Assembly (NCBI RefSeq): GCF_947494015.1
Contig: NZ_CANLTL010000003.1
Span: 62,001-126,000, forward strand
Direction of reading: 5' to 3'
Length of the DNA: 64,000 nucleotides
Origin: an uncultured Cellulomonas sp.
Lineage (GTDB): Bacteria; Actinomycetota; Actinomycetes; Actinomycetales; Cellulomonadaceae
Under the pieces are notes generated by a model. It worked only from the letters and a program-made list of their open reading frames with translations, was not told where the DNA came from and ran no database searches. A program made the position numbers and the translations under genes. Positions 35,884 through 45,409 of this stretch are shown here, piece by piece (the first letter of the stretch is position 1; each line of letters begins with the position of its first letter).

Positions 35884-36849
35884 TCACCCCCGCCGGGCCT
35901 GCAGCCGCTCGACGGCGTCGGCCTGCGCTCCCCGGTCGCTCTGGCGCACCCGGTACCGGACCCGGTCGCCCTCCTGCAGCGCCTCGCCGCCCCGCACCAC
36001 CGAGACGTGCACGAACAGGTCCGCGCCGCCGTCGTCGGGCGTGATGAAGCCGAAGCCGCGGTCGGCGTCGTAGCGCGCGACCACGCCCTGGCCACCGCGC
36101 GCCGGCCCGCCGCGCACGGGCCCGCGGGACGACGTCGGGGGCGCCGACCGGCCGCGCGGCGGTGCGGCGGGCGTGTGCCGGGCCGCGGGCCCGCGCGCGA
36201 GCCGGACGTCGCGGGCCTGCGGCCCCTTCTCGCCCGCGGCGACGTCGTAGGTGACCCGATCGCCCTCGGCGAGCTCCGTCAGCCCACCGGCCAGCGACCG
36301 GACGTGGACGAAGACGTCCGCACCGCCGGACTCCGGGGTGACGAACCCGAAGCCCTTGGCCGGGTCGTACCAGGACACGGTGCCGTCCGCCCCGTCGGCC
36401 GCCCCGGTGTGCCGACCCGCGTCGGCGCCCAGCGGGAGCAGGTGGTCGGCCTGCGGTCCCTTCTCCCCGTCGACGACCAGGAACGCCACCCGTTGGCCGT
36501 CCCGGATCACCCCGCCTCCCACGATCGCCGAGCTGTGCACGAAGATCTCGGCGCCGCCGCCGTCGGGGGTCACGAATCCGTACCCCTTGGCCGGCTCGTA
36601 CCAGCTCACGGTGCCGAGCACGCCCAGGGGTGCGTCGGCGGCCTCGTCGCCCGTGACCCGGACCCGGCGTGCCTGCGGGCCGCGGTCGCCCTCGCCGAGG
36701 TCGAACTCGACGACCTGGCCCTCACGGAGCAGTCTCGCCCCGTCGTCGACGATCTCGGACGCGTGCACGAACAGGTCCTCGGCGTCGTCGACGGCGAGGA
36801 AGCCGAACCCCCGTTCTGCGTCGAACCAGCGGACGATCCCCTGAGGCAC
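35884..36849 (-). CDS. Protein with four tandem cold-shock domains
   Basis: 321 residues made of four CspA-like domains at about 3-66, 77-141, 153-218 and 255-318. Each has the core G.V.WYD..KGFGFVTP..GGAD.FVH with both RNP-type motifs (for example KGFGFVTP and DVFVH). Domains 1 and 4 are the most divergent (ERGFGFLAV and DRGFGFITP). The linker before domain 4 is basic and Arg/Gly/Pro-rich (about 220-252). Single-domain Csps bind single-stranded nucleic acid and melt RNA structure; a four-domain chain should bind longer RNA. GTG start with AGGGAG upstream. Divergent from glyS. Confidence 0.88.
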   Translation of the reverse strand: MPQGIVRWFDAERGFGFLAVDDAEDLFVHASEIVDDGARLLREGQVVEFDLGEGDRGPQARRVRVTGDEAADAPLGVLGTVSWYEPAKGYGFVTPDGGGAEIFVHSSAIVGGGVIRDGQRVAFLVVDGEKGPQADHLLPLGADAGRHTGAADGADGTVSWYDPAKGFGFVTPESGGADVFVHVRSLAGGLTELAEGDRVTYDVAAGEKGPQARDVRLARGPAARHTPAAPPRGRSAPPTSSRGPVRGGPARGGQGVVARYDADRGFGFITPDDGGADLFVHVSVVRGGEALQEGDRVRYRVRQSDRGAQADAVERLQARRG

Positions 36850-37021
36850 GGTCGGACTCCCTGTGGATGCTCGGTCGGGTGTGCCCCCAGTGTCCCGCAG
36901 GTCGGCCCCCGCGCCGAACCGGGGCCCGCGCCGTCAGCGGCCGGCGACCGGCCGGTAGCCTCCAGGGGTCCGCCCCCGTCAGCCAGGCCGGGGCCCAGCT
37001 CTCGCGAAGGTAGATCTCCCT

Positions 37022-38407
37022 GTGGCTGCACCGTCCCGTCTCGACTCCGTCATCTCCCTGGCCAAGCGCCGCGGCTTCGTGTTCCCCGCCGGGGAGATCT
37101 ACGGCGGCACCCGGTCCGCGTGGGACTACGGGCCCCTGGGTGTGGAGCTGAAGGAGAACATCAAGAAGCAGTGGTGGCGCACGATGGTCACCAGCCGCGA
37201 CGACATCGTCGGGCTGGACTCCTCGGTGATCCTCCCGCGCCAGGTCTGGGTCGCCTCGGGCCACGTCGGTGTCTTCACCGACCCGCTGACCGAGTGCCTC
37301 TCGTGCCACAAGCGGTTCCGCGAGGACCACATGCTCGAGGAGTACGAGGAGAAGAAGGGCCGCGCGCCGGAGAACGGTCTCGCGGACATCGCCTGCCCCA
37401 ACTGCGGCACCCGCGGCCAGTGGACCGAGCCGCGCGACTTCAACATGATGCTCAAGACGTACCTCGGTCCGGTCGAGGACGAGTCCGGCCTGCACTACCT
37501 GCGCCCGGAGACCGCCCAGGGCATCTTCGTGAACTTCGCCAACGTCGTGACCACGTCGCGCAAGAAGCCGCCGTTCGGCATCGGCCAGATCGGCAAGTCG
37601 TTCCGGAACGAGATCACCCCCGGGAACTTCATCTTCCGCACGCGTGAGTTCGAGCAGATGGAGATGGAGTTCTTCGTCGAGCCGGGCACCGACGAGACGT
37701 GGCACCAGTACTGGATCGACACCCGGACCGACTGGTACACCGACCTGGGCATCTCCCGGGACAACCTGCGCCACTACGAGCACCCCACCGAGAAGCTGTC
37801 GCACTACTCCAAGCGCACGGTGGACATCGAGTACCGCTTCGGGTTCACCGGCAGCGAGTGGGGCGAGCTCGAGGGCATCGCGAACCGCACCGACTTCGAC
37901 CTGACGACGCACTCCGAGCACTCGGGCCAGGACCTGTCCTACTTCGACCAGGCGAAGAACGAGCGCTGGGTCCCGTACGTCATCGAGCCGGCCGCCGGCC
38001 TGACCCGGTCCCTGATGGCGTTCCTGGTCGAGGCGTACACCGAGGACGAGGCGCCCAACACCAAGGGCGGCGTCGACACCCGCACGGTGCTCAAGCTCGA
38101 CCCGCGCCTGGCGCCGGTGAAGGCGGCGGTGCTGCCCCTGTCCCGCAACGAGCAGCTCTCGCCCAAGGCGCGGGACCTGGCCGCGGAGCTCCGCAGGAGC
38201 TGGAACGTCGACTTCGACGACGCGGGCGCGATCGGCCGTCGGTACCGCCGCCAGGACGAGATCGGCACGCCGTTCTGCCTCACGGTCGACTTCGACACGC
38301 TCGACGACCAGGCCGTCACGATCCGCCACCGCGACGACATGTCGCAGGAGCGGGTGGCGCTGGACCAGGTCGTGTCCTACCTGGCGCCTCGGCTCGCCGG
38401 GGCCTGA
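37022..38407 (+). CDS. glyS: Glycyl-tRNA synthetase, single-chain class II
   Basis: 461-residue homodimeric GlyRS of the eukaryote-like type used by actinobacteria. Class II motifs are visible: motif 2 [25 protein letters not shown] and motif 3 near the C-terminal anticodon domain ([13 protein letters not shown]). A zinc-like Cys set CLSCHKRF ... CPNCGTRG lies in the insertion. GTG start at 37022 with GAAGGT upstream. A 12-bp terminator follows. Confidence 0.95.
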   Translation: MAAPSRLDSVISLAKRRGFVFPAGEIYGGTRSAWDYGPLGVELKENIKKQWWRTMVTSRDDIVGLDSSVILPRQVWVASGHVGVFTDPLTECLSCHKRFREDHMLEEYEEKKGRAPENGLADIACPNCGTRGQWTEPRDFNMMLKTYLGPVEDESGLHYLRPETAQGIFVNFANVVTTSRKKPPFGIGQIGKSFRNEITPGNFIFRTREFEQMEMEFFVEPGTDETWHQYWIDTRTDWYTDLGISRDNLRHYEHPTEKLSHYSKRTVDIEYRFGFTGSEWGELEGIANRTDFDLTTHSEHSGQDLSYFDQAKNERWVPYVIEPAAGLTRSLMAFLVEAYTEDEAPNTKGGVDTRTVLKLDPRLAPVKAAVLPLSRNEQLSPKARDLAAELRRSWNVDFDDAGAIGRRYRRQDEIGTPFCLTVDFDTLDDQAVTIRHRDDMSQERVALDQVVSYLAPRLAGA

Positions 38408-38420
38408 GCCGCCGACCGCC

Positions 38421-38453
38421 GGGGCGTCGTCGGCGCGTGGTCGACGACGCCCC
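38421..38453 (+). terminator. glyS terminator
   Basis: Perfect 12-bp stem (38421-38432 with 38442-38453), 9-base loop, 13 bases past the stop. Confidence 0.75.
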
Positions 38454-38511
38454 CGGGTGGGCACGAGGCCGCGGCCCGGGTTCAGCGGCGGGCGCGGTCC
38501 GACAGGACGGG

Positions 38512-38539
38512 GCCGCCCACGGCGCCGACCGTGGGCGGC
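38512..38539 (-). terminator. Terminator of the GNAT gene
   Basis: Perfect 11-bp stem (38512-38522 with 38529-38539), 6-base loop, directly downstream of the minus-strand stop at 38541. Confidence 0.7.
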
Positions 38540-38540
38540 G

Positions 38541-39119
38541 TCACGGCAGCGCGCGCCGCATGACGACCCGGGGGAAGCCGCCGGAGACCGCGTCGGTGTC
38601 GCAGGCGTAGGTGAAGCCGGCGCGCTCGAACATCGCGCGCGTCCCGACGTAGGCCATCGTCAGGTCGACCCTGCGGTCGCCGTTGTCCACGGGGTAGCCC
38701 TCGACGGCCGGTGCGCCGTGGGACCCCGCGTACGCGACGCAGCCCTCGATCAGGGCGTGCGCGACGCCGCGTCCCCGGTGGCCCGGGCGCACCCGGACGC
38801 ACCAGGCCGACCACACCGGCAGGTCGTCGACGTGCGGGATCCGCACCGACCGGGCGAAGGGCAGCTCCGACCGGGGGGCGACGGCCGCCCAGCCGACGAC
38901 CTCGCCGCCGTCGTAGGCGAGCACGCCGGGTGCGACGTCCCGGCGGCACAGCTGCCGGACGTACTCGCCCCGCGCGGGCCCGACGAGGTCCCGGTTCGTC
39001 CGGGAGTCGAGCCGGTGGCTCAGGCACCAGCACACCGACGACGACGGGTTCCTCGGCCCGAGCATGGTCGCCACGTCGTCGAACCGGTCCGCTGTGGCCG
39101 GCAGGACCTCGATGCCCAT
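38541..39119 (-). CDS. GNAT family N-acetyltransferase
   Basis: 192 residues with the acetyl-CoA pyrophosphate loop VRVRPGHRGRGVAHALIEG and a C-terminal FERAGFTYACDTDAV typical of the fold. An N-terminal Cys-Trp cluster (SVCWCLSHRL) resembles a subgroup of small acetyltransferases of unknown substrate. ATG at 39119. Monocistronic by position, bounded by its own terminator. Confidence 0.82.
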   Translation of the reverse strand: MGIEVLPATADRFDDVATMLGPRNPSSSVCWCLSHRLDSRTNRDLVGPARGEYVRQLCRRDVAPGVLAYDGGEVVGWAAVAPRSELPFARSVRIPHVDDLPVWSAWCVRVRPGHRGRGVAHALIEGCVAYAGSHGAPAVEGYPVDNGDRRVDLTMAYVGTRAMFERAGFTYACDTDAVSGGFPRVVMRRALP

Positions 39120-39463
39120 GGCCGCACGCTACTCGCCGGCACCCACGGCGACGACGGTCCGCAGCACCCCGGCCGCCCGCCTGCTGGGCGCTGGAGGGGC
39201 TCAGGACCAGCTCAGGACCAGACCACCCCGGTGCACTGCGGCTGCTCGTCGTCGCCGCTCACGGTGTCGTCGTCCGTCAGGTCGACCCGCCCGTACAGCC
39301 GGTCCGGCTCAGACCGGGTGGGGTCGGCCGGCGGCGACCGGACGGGACACGGCCCCGGCGCGCGTTCGCCGCATCGATGCCACCATGGCCACCGAGGGGC
39401 ACGCCCCCGACATCGACTGGTCGCGTCCAGCGGGACGTGATCCCGGCAGATCGGGCTCAGCGC
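39120..39463. other. Intergenic region before cydA
   Basis: 344 bases without a supported gene. It includes an 11-base direct repeat CTCAGGACCAG twice in tandem near 39200-39220. On the minus strand a frame ending at 39212 (ending DDEQPQCTGVVWS) has strongly coding-like codon use over about 30 residues but no convincing start. No Rex- or ArcA-like site was recognised. Confidence 0.35.
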
Positions 39464-40891
39464 ATGGACGTGGTCGACCTCTCCCGGTTCCAGTTCGCCT
39501 CGACGAGCATCTTCCACTTCTTCTTCGTCTCGCTGACGGTCGGGCTGGCCTTCGTCATCGCGATCATGGAGACGTTCGCGTACGCCCGGCGCACCCGGGG
39601 CGACGACGTCTACGGGCGGATGACCAACTTCTTCGGTCACCTCTTCCTCATCAACTTCGCGGTCGGCGTGGTGACCGGCATCGTCCAGGAGTTCCAGTTC
39701 GGCATGAACTGGAGCGAGTACTCGCGCTTCGTGGGCAACATCTTCGGGGTGCCGCTGGCGCTCGAGGTGCTCATGGCGTTCTTCCTGGAGAGCACGTTCA
39801 TCGCGCTGTGGTGGTTCGGCAAGGACCGGCTCAAGCCCTGGATGCGGCTCGGCAGCATCTGGCTGGTCGCGATCGGCACGCAGATCAGCGCCTTCTGGAT
39901 CGTGCTGGCCAACGCCTGGATGCACCATCCCGTCGGCTACGAGGTCGTGGGCGACCGTGCCGTGCTCACCGACTTCAGCGCCGTCGTCTTCAACTACAAG
40001 GCGCTGCTCTACTTCGCGCACGTGCAGGGCAGCGCGTGGACGGTGGCCGGGTTCTTCGTCCTGGGCATCTCCGCCTACCACCTGCTGCGCCGGCGCGGTG
40101 TCGACGTCTTCTCCCGGTCGCTGCGCATCGCGCTGGTCGTCGCCGCGGTCGGCACCGTCTTCTCGGCGACCAGCGGTCACCGCGAGGCGCAGGTCGCGCG
40201 GATCGACCAGCCCATGAAGTTCGCCGCGATGGAGGCGCAGTGGGAGACGTCGGACTCCCCGGCACCCTGGTCGATGGTGGCGGTGATCGACGAGGGCGAG
40301 CAGCGCAACCCGTTCTCGGTGGAGATCCCCTACGTCGGCTCGATCCTCGCCTACAACAGCCTCGAGGGCCGCTACGAAGGGCTCGTCCCGCTCAACGAGG
40401 AGTACCAGGAGCTGTACGGCGAGGGGGACTACATACCCCCCGTGACGCCGATCTACTGGTCCTTCCGCATCATGGTGGGGATCGGTTCGCTGCTGCTGCT
40501 GGCCGCCTTCGGCGGGCTGTTCCTGTGGTGGCGACGACGGGAGCGGCTGGACCGCACGCGGTGGTACCTGCGGGCGCTCGTGCTGCTCATCCCGCTGCCG
40601 TGGATCGCCAACTTCGCGGGCTGGATCGTCACGGAGATGGGACGCCAGCCGTTCATGGTCTACGGGCTGCTGACGGTCCAGGAGGGCGTCAGCGCCAACA
40701 GCGTGCCCGAGGTGCTGACCGGCCTGATCGGCCTGTGGGTCGTCTACCTGGCGCTCATCGGTCTCGACATCTTCCTGCTGACGGTGACGGCCCGCGCCGG
40801 CGTCGACCACAAGCCCGAGAAGCAGATCATGGCCGCGCCCGCGCCGAACTACGGCGGCGAGGGCTTCCAGGACTACGACCGGAAGGCCTGA
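39464..40891 (+). CDS. cydA: Cytochrome bd quinol oxidase subunit I
   Basis: 475-residue integral membrane subunit carrying hemes b558, b595 and d. Conserved His18 (SIFHFFF) and His186 (LLYFAHVQGSAW) correspond to heme ligands, and GRQPF marks the quinol region. The Q-loop is of the short type. It forms the high-affinity terminal oxidase with CydB, three bases downstream. The ATG at 39464 has only a weak RBS; GTG at 39437/39438 is not needed for the fold. First gene of cydABDC. Confidence 0.95.
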   Translation: MDVVDLSRFQFASTSIFHFFFVSLTVGLAFVIAIMETFAYARRTRGDDVYGRMTNFFGHLFLINFAVGVVTGIVQEFQFGMNWSEYSRFVGNIFGVPLALEVLMAFFLESTFIALWWFGKDRLKPWMRLGSIWLVAIGTQISAFWIVLANAWMHHPVGYEVVGDRAVLTDFSAVVFNYKALLYFAHVQGSAWTVAGFFVLGISAYHLLRRRGVDVFSRSLRIALVVAAVGTVFSATSGHREAQVARIDQPMKFAAMEAQWETSDSPAPWSMVAVIDEGEQRNPFSVEIPYVGSILAYNSLEGRYEGLVPLNEEYQELYGEGDYIPPVTPIYWSFRIMVGIGSLLLLAAFGGLFLWWRRRERLDRTRWYLRALVLLIPLPWIANFAGWIVTEMGRQPFMVYGLLTVQEGVSANSVPEVLTGLIGLWVVYLALIGLDIFLLTVTARAGVDHKPEKQIMAAPAPNYGGEGFQDYDRKA

Positions 40892-40894
40892 GAC

Positions 40895-41929
40895 ATGGAC
40901 CTCGTGGTGCTGTGGTTCTGGCTGATCGCCCTGACGTTCACGCTGTACTTCTTCCTCGAGGGGTTCGACTTCGGGGTCGACATCCTGCGTCCCTTCCTCG
41001 CCCGCAACGAGGCGGAGGAACGCGCGCTCACCGGGACGATCGGGCCGTTCTGGGACGGCAACGAGGTCTGGGTCATCGCCGCCGCGGGCCTGATGTTCTC
41101 CACGTTCCCGGTCTGGTACGGCGCGGTGTTCAGCGGCATGTACCCGGTGTTCGTGGTCATCCTGCTGTGCCTGCTACTGCGCGGCGTCGCGTTCGAGTAC
41201 CGCAACCAGGTCGACCAGCAGCGCTGGCGCGACCTGTGGGACTGGATGTCGTTCGGCGGCAGCGCGATCCCGTCGTTCCTGTGGGGACTGGTCATGGCCA
41301 AGCTCATCGAGGGACTGCCCCTGAACAGCGAGGCCCGCGTCGAGGCGGGGATCGGTGTGCTGTTCACGCCGTTCTCGGTGGCGGGCGGTGTGGCGTCGTT
41401 GCTGGCCTTCACCCTGCACGGAGCCAACTTCCTGCTCCTGCGGCTGCATGTGGACACCCCGCTGTACGCGCGCGCCCGGCGGGCCGCCCTGGTGTGGGGA
41501 GCCTTCGCGACGGTCGCGATCCTCACGTTCGTCGTCATGGGGTACGTCACCGAGGGCCTGTTCACGAGCTTCGGGCTGCTGCCGTGGGTCTTCCCGTTGG
41601 CCGCCTTCCTCACCCTGATCTCGATCTGGTTCGCGCTGTCCCGCCGGCGCGACACCCTGGCGTTCGTCATGAGCGGCCTGACCATCGTCTTCTCGACGGT
41701 CACGATCTTCATCGCGCTGTTCACCCGGGACGTCGTGCTGCCGTCCACGCTCGACGCCGCGTTCGACCTGACGCTCGCGGAGTCGGCGAGCCAGCACTAC
41801 ACCCTCGTCCTGATGACCTGGGTCGGCGGCATCTTCCTGCCGCTGATCATCGGCTACCAGGTGTGGAACTACTACGTGTTCCGCGAGCGCGTGCGCCCCG
41901 ACGAGGGCGCCCTGGCGCACGGCTACTGA
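40895..41929 (+). CDS. cydB: Cytochrome bd quinol oxidase subunit II
   Basis: 344 residues, eight or nine transmembrane helices. The N-terminal WFWLIALTFTLYFFLEGFDFGV and GPFWDGNEVWVI are the family hallmarks. Pairs with CydA. The stop overlaps the cydD ATG by one base (TGATG). Confidence 0.95.
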   Translation: MDLVVLWFWLIALTFTLYFFLEGFDFGVDILRPFLARNEAEERALTGTIGPFWDGNEVWVIAAAGLMFSTFPVWYGAVFSGMYPVFVVILLCLLLRGVAFEYRNQVDQQRWRDLWDWMSFGGSAIPSFLWGLVMAKLIEGLPLNSEARVEAGIGVLFTPFSVAGGVASLLAFTLHGANFLLLRLHVDTPLYARARRAALVWGAFATVAILTFVVMGYVTEGLFTSFGLLPWVFPLAAFLTLISIWFALSRRRDTLAFVMSGLTIVFSTVTIFIALFTRDVVLPSTLDAAFDLTLAESASQHYTLVLMTWVGGIFLPLIIGYQVWNYYVFRERVRPDEGALAHGY

Positions 41930-43632
41930 TGGCGGCGTCCGCCACGGGGCGGCTGCTGGCCGAGCCCGCGGCCCGCCGTCTGCTGCGCGGGTGCGCCGCG
42001 CTCGCGGCCGCCGCGACCGTGCTGGTCGTGGTCCAGTGGGCCGGTGTGGCCGCGGCGGTGGTGGCGATCGCCGCGGGCGGAGCCGCACCCGCCGACGTGG
42101 TCGTGCCGCTGGCGGTCGCGCTCGCGGCGTGGTGGTGCCGTGCCGAGGTCGTGGCGCGTCGTGACGCGTGGGCCGCGCGGACGTCGTCCACCCTGCGCGG
42201 GGACCTGCGCCGTCGGCTCGTCGGGGGACTGCTGGGCCTCGTTCCGGGGGTCGCCGCCCGGTCGCGAGCCGGTGAGCTCGTCACGACGGCCACGCAGGGG
42301 GTCGGCATGCTCGACCCGCTGATCGCCCGCTGGGTGCCGGCGTCGGCGGCGGCCGGGGCGGGCGCCCCGCTGGTCGCCCTGGTGGTGCTGGTGATCGACC
42401 CGGTCAGCGGCGCCGTCCTGGTGCTGACCGGGCCGCTCATCGTGGTCCTCATGTGGCTGATCGGGACCCGCACGACGGACGCAGCCCACGCACGGTGGGA
42501 GACGCTCGGGCGCCTGGGAGCGCTGCTGGTGGACACCGTGCGGGTGCTGCCGACCCTGGTCGCCTACCGCCGCGCCCGAGCGGCCGCCGCGTGGCTGGGC
42601 GACGTGAGCGAGGCCTACCGCGTCACCACCATGCGGGTCCTGCGGACCGCGTTCCTGTCCGGCTTCGTGCTGGAGTTCGGGGCCACCCTGTCCACCGCGC
42701 TGGTCGCCGTGACCGTCGGGGTGCGCCTGTTCGAGGGGCACCTGGAGTTCGGGCGCGCCCTGCTCGTCCTGCTGCTGACGCCGGAGTTCTACGCGCCGCT
42801 GCGTGCGCTCGGCGCCGAGCACCACGCCCGCCTCGAGGGCGCCCCGGCCGCGACGCGGGTGTACGAGCTGCTCGACACGACCGCGCGCAGCTCCGGCACG
42901 GGCGCGGTGCCGACCGGCGTGCCGGACGTCGTGCTGCGAGGGGTCGTCCTGCGGGCCGACGGTCGCACCCTGCTGTCCGGGGTGGACCTGCACCTGCCGC
43001 CCGGCTCGCGCACCGCCCTGGTCGGGCCCAGCGGCGCGGGCAAGACCAGCGTGGCCCGGGTCCTGCTGGGCTTCGCCGTGCCCGACGCCGGGGAGGTCCT
43101 GGTCGACGGCGTCCCGCTGCACCTGCTGCAGCAGGACGCCTGGCGCTCGCGGATCGCCTACGTGCCCGAGCGGCCCTGGCTCTCGGCAGGCAGTGTGGCG
43201 GACAACGTCCGGCTCGGTCGTCCCGACGCGAGCGACGACGACGTCGCCGAGGCCCTGCGGCGTGCCGGCGCCAGCGAGCTCGTCTCACGCCTGCCGCAGG
43301 GGGTCGACACCCTGCTGGGCGAGGACGCCGCACGCCTGTCCGGCGGTGAGCGGCTGCGCATCGCGCTGGCCCGCGCCTTCGTCAAGGACGCCGCCGTCGT
43401 CGTCCTGGACGAGCCGACGTCGCAGCTGGACGCGGCCACCGAGGCCGCCGTCCTGACCGCGGTGGCGGAGATCGCCCGGGGACGGACCCTGCTGACGATC
43501 ACGCACCGCCCGGGCCCCGTCGCGCTGCACGACCGGGTCGTCCGGCTCGCGGGCGGGCAGGTCCTCGCGGACGACGCCGCGGCGGACCCGGCACCGGCGG
43601 CGTCCCCGGCCGGGTCGGGGGTGCCGCGGTGA
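41929..43632 (+). CDS. cydD: CydD: thiol/heme ABC exporter needed for cytochrome bd assembly
   Basis: 567-residue ABC half-transporter: six membrane helices (about 15-300) then an ATPase domain with GPSGAGKTS, LSGGERLRIALARAF and VVVLDEPTSQLD. CydDC exports cysteine/glutathione-type thiols and is required to assemble the bd oxidase. The nucleotide domain ends in a low-complexity Ala/Pro tail. Start ATG 41929 inside TGATG. The stop overlaps the cydC GTG. Confidence 0.92.
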   Translation: MAASATGRLLAEPAARRLLRGCAALAAAATVLVVVQWAGVAAAVVAIAAGGAAPADVVVPLAVALAAWWCRAEVVARRDAWAARTSSTLRGDLRRRLVGGLLGLVPGVAARSRAGELVTTATQGVGMLDPLIARWVPASAAAGAGAPLVALVVLVIDPVSGAVLVLTGPLIVVLMWLIGTRTTDAAHARWETLGRLGALLVDTVRVLPTLVAYRRARAAAAWLGDVSEAYRVTTMRVLRTAFLSGFVLEFGATLSTALVAVTVGVRLFEGHLEFGRALLVLLLTPEFYAPLRALGAEHHARLEGAPAATRVYELLDTTARSSGTGAVPTGVPDVVLRGVVLRADGRTLLSGVDLHLPPGSRTALVGPSGAGKTSVARVLLGFAVPDAGEVLVDGVPLHLLQQDAWRSRIAYVPERPWLSAGSVADNVRLGRPDASDDDVAEALRRAGASELVSRLPQGVDTLLGEDAARLSGGERLRIALARAFVKDAAVVVLDEPTSQLDAATEAAVLTAVAEIARGRTLLTITHRPGPVALHDRVVRLAGGQVLADDAAADPAPAASPAGSGVPR

Positions 43633-45374
43633 CGGCGCCGGGGGACGGGGTGCTGGGGGACGGGGCGCTGGAGGACGGGGCGCTGGCGGACCGGGTGCTG
43701 CGGGACGGGGTGCTGCCGGACGGGGCAGGGAGCGCCACCGGGGCCACCCGGGCGGTGCTGCGGATGGTCGACCGCCGGCGGGTGACGCTGACCGTCCTGC
43801 TCGGGACCGGCACCGTCTTGAGCGGCACGGCCCTGCTCGCGGTGTCGGGGGCGCTGATCACCCGGGCCGCCCAGCGTCCCGAGGACCTGTTCGTGCTGCT
43901 GCCGCTCATCACGAGCGTGCGCCTGTTCGGGATCTCACGCGCCGCCCTGCGGTACGCCGAGCGGCTGGTCGGCCACGACGTCACGCTCCGGCTGGTCACC
44001 TCGGTGCGGGCCCGCCTGCTGCGCACGCTGATCCCGCTGGCCCCGGCCGCGCTGACCGGCGCCCGCAGCGGCGAGTTGCTCGCCCGCATCCGGGCCGACG
44101 TCGACGAGCTCCAGGGCGCCGTCGTGCGCCTGCTCGTGCCGGCGGTCGTCGCGGTACTGGCCGGCGGGCTCGCCGTGGTGGCCGTCGCCCTGGTCTCGCC
44201 GCCGCTGGCCGCCGTCCACGCGTCGCTGCTCCTCGTGCTGGGCGTCGCGGTGCCGGCGTGGGCCCGTCGGCGGACCCGGCACACCGCGACCGCCGTCGCC
44301 CGGGCGGACGAGGCGTTCGGGGCGGACCTGCTCGACCTGGTGCGGGGCCGCGCGGACCATCTGTCCGGCGACGGGGGGCGCACGGCGGTCCGGATGCTCG
44401 AGGGTCACCTCACCGCCCAGGCGACGGCCGAGCACGCGCAGGCGGCGACCACCCGAACCGCGGTGCTGCTGCGCGAGCTGCTGCCCGGCGCCGGCGTCGT
44501 GGCGGCGCTCGTGCTGGTCGGGTCCCAGGTGGCCGACGGGCGCACGCACCCGGCCCTGCTGGCCGCCGCCGCCCTGGCCGTCCTCGCCTCCTTCGAGGCG
44601 GTCGGCGGGCTCGGTGCCGCCTGGGCGACCGCGGAGAGCGTCCGCTCCGCCGCCCGACGGGTGCAGGGTCTGCAGGCGGTGCGCCCCGCGGTCACCGAGC
44701 CGGCGGACCCCGACCCCGTGCCGTCCGGGTCGGGTCTGCGGTTCGATCGCGTCACCCTCTGGTACCCCGGCGGGACGCGTCCGGCGGTGGACGGCGTCGA
44801 CCTGACTGTCGCGGCGGGGGAGAAGGTCGCCCTGCACGGCCCCAGCGGCGCCGGCAAGAGCACGCTGCTGGCGCTGGCCATGCGCAGCCGGGACCCCGAC
44901 GACGGCCGGGTCACCCTGGGCGGCGTGGACCTGCGGCGCCTGCCGCTCGACGACGTGCGCGGCCGGTTCGCGTGGGCGCCCCAGTCCCCCCAGATCCTGG
45001 GCGGCACGCTCGCCGGCAATCTGCGGCTGGCCGGCGACGACGTGACCGAGCGCGCCATGGCCGCGACGCTGGTCGACGTCGGGCTCGGGGACGTGCTCGC
45101 CGCCGTGCGCCTGGACGGGTGGATCGGCGAGTCCGGGGACCGGCTCTCCGCGGGCGAGCGCTCGCGCCTCGGCCTGGCCCGCGCCCTGCTCAGCGAGGCG
45201 CCGGTCCTGCTCGTGGACGAGCCCACGGCTCACCTGGACCCGGCGCTCGCGGAGCACGTGATCGCGCTGCTGGCCGACCAGCAGCGCACGGTGCTGCTGG
45301 TCACCCACGACCCCGGGCTGCTCGACGAGCGCTGGCGCCTGGTCGGCATCGGCGTGCCCGCCGCCGACGGCTGA
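43629..45374 (+). CDS. cydC: CydC: partner ABC exporter for cytochrome bd assembly
   Basis: 581 residues. Membrane domain about 45-310, ATPase with GPSGAGKST, LSAGERSRLGLARALL and VLLVDEPTAHLD; the signature has SAGE instead of SGGE. Residues 5-34 are six pentapeptide repeats (GDGVL, GDGAL, EDGAL, ADRVL, RDGVL, PDGAG) from a 15-base tandem repeat at 43641-43730. GTG start overlaps cydD. Heterodimer with CydD. Confidence 0.92.
   Translation: MTAPGDGVLGDGALEDGALADRVLRDGVLPDGAGSATGATRAVLRMVDRRRVTLTVLLGTGTVLSGTALLAVSGALITRAAQRPEDLFVLLPLITSVRLFGISRAALRYAERLVGHDVTLRLVTSVRARLLRTLIPLAPAALTGARSGELLARIRADVDELQGAVVRLLVPAVVAVLAGGLAVVAVALVSPPLAAVHASLLLVLGVAVPAWARRRTRHTATAVARADEAFGADLLDLVRGRADHLSGDGGRTAVRMLEGHLTAQATAEHAQAATTRTAVLLRELLPGAGVVAALVLVGSQVADGRTHPALLAAAALAVLASFEAVGGLGAAWATAESVRSAARRVQGLQAVRPAVTEPADPDPVPSGSGLRFDRVTLWYPGGTRPAVDGVDLTVAAGEKVALHGPSGAGKSTLLALAMRSRDPDDGRVTLGGVDLRRLPLDDVRGRFAWAPQSPQILGGTLAGNLRLAGDDVTERAMAATLVDVGLGDVLAAVRLDGWIGESGDRLSAGERSRLGLARALLSEAPVLLVDEPTAHLDPALAEHVIALLADQQRTVLLVTHDPGLLDERWRLVGIGVPAADG
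43641..43730 (+). repeat. 15-bp minisatellite in the cydC 5' end
   Basis: Six imperfect tandem copies of a G-rich 15-mer (core GGGGACGGGGTGCTG). The unit length keeps frame, so copy-number change would only alter the N-terminal tail. Confidence 0.85.
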
Positions 45375-45409
45375 CCGGCCGGACGACGCCGCTGGGGGAC
45401 AATGGCGGC

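Noticed and set aside
36850-37021. T-box or glycine riboswitch before glyS
   Set aside because: The leader is under 120 bases to any plausible start site and shows no T-box sequence or tandem aptamer.
39064-41928. Open frame running through cydA and cydB in phase with cydD
   Set aside because: Only the part from 41929 resembles CydD; the rest is out of frame with cydA and cydB.
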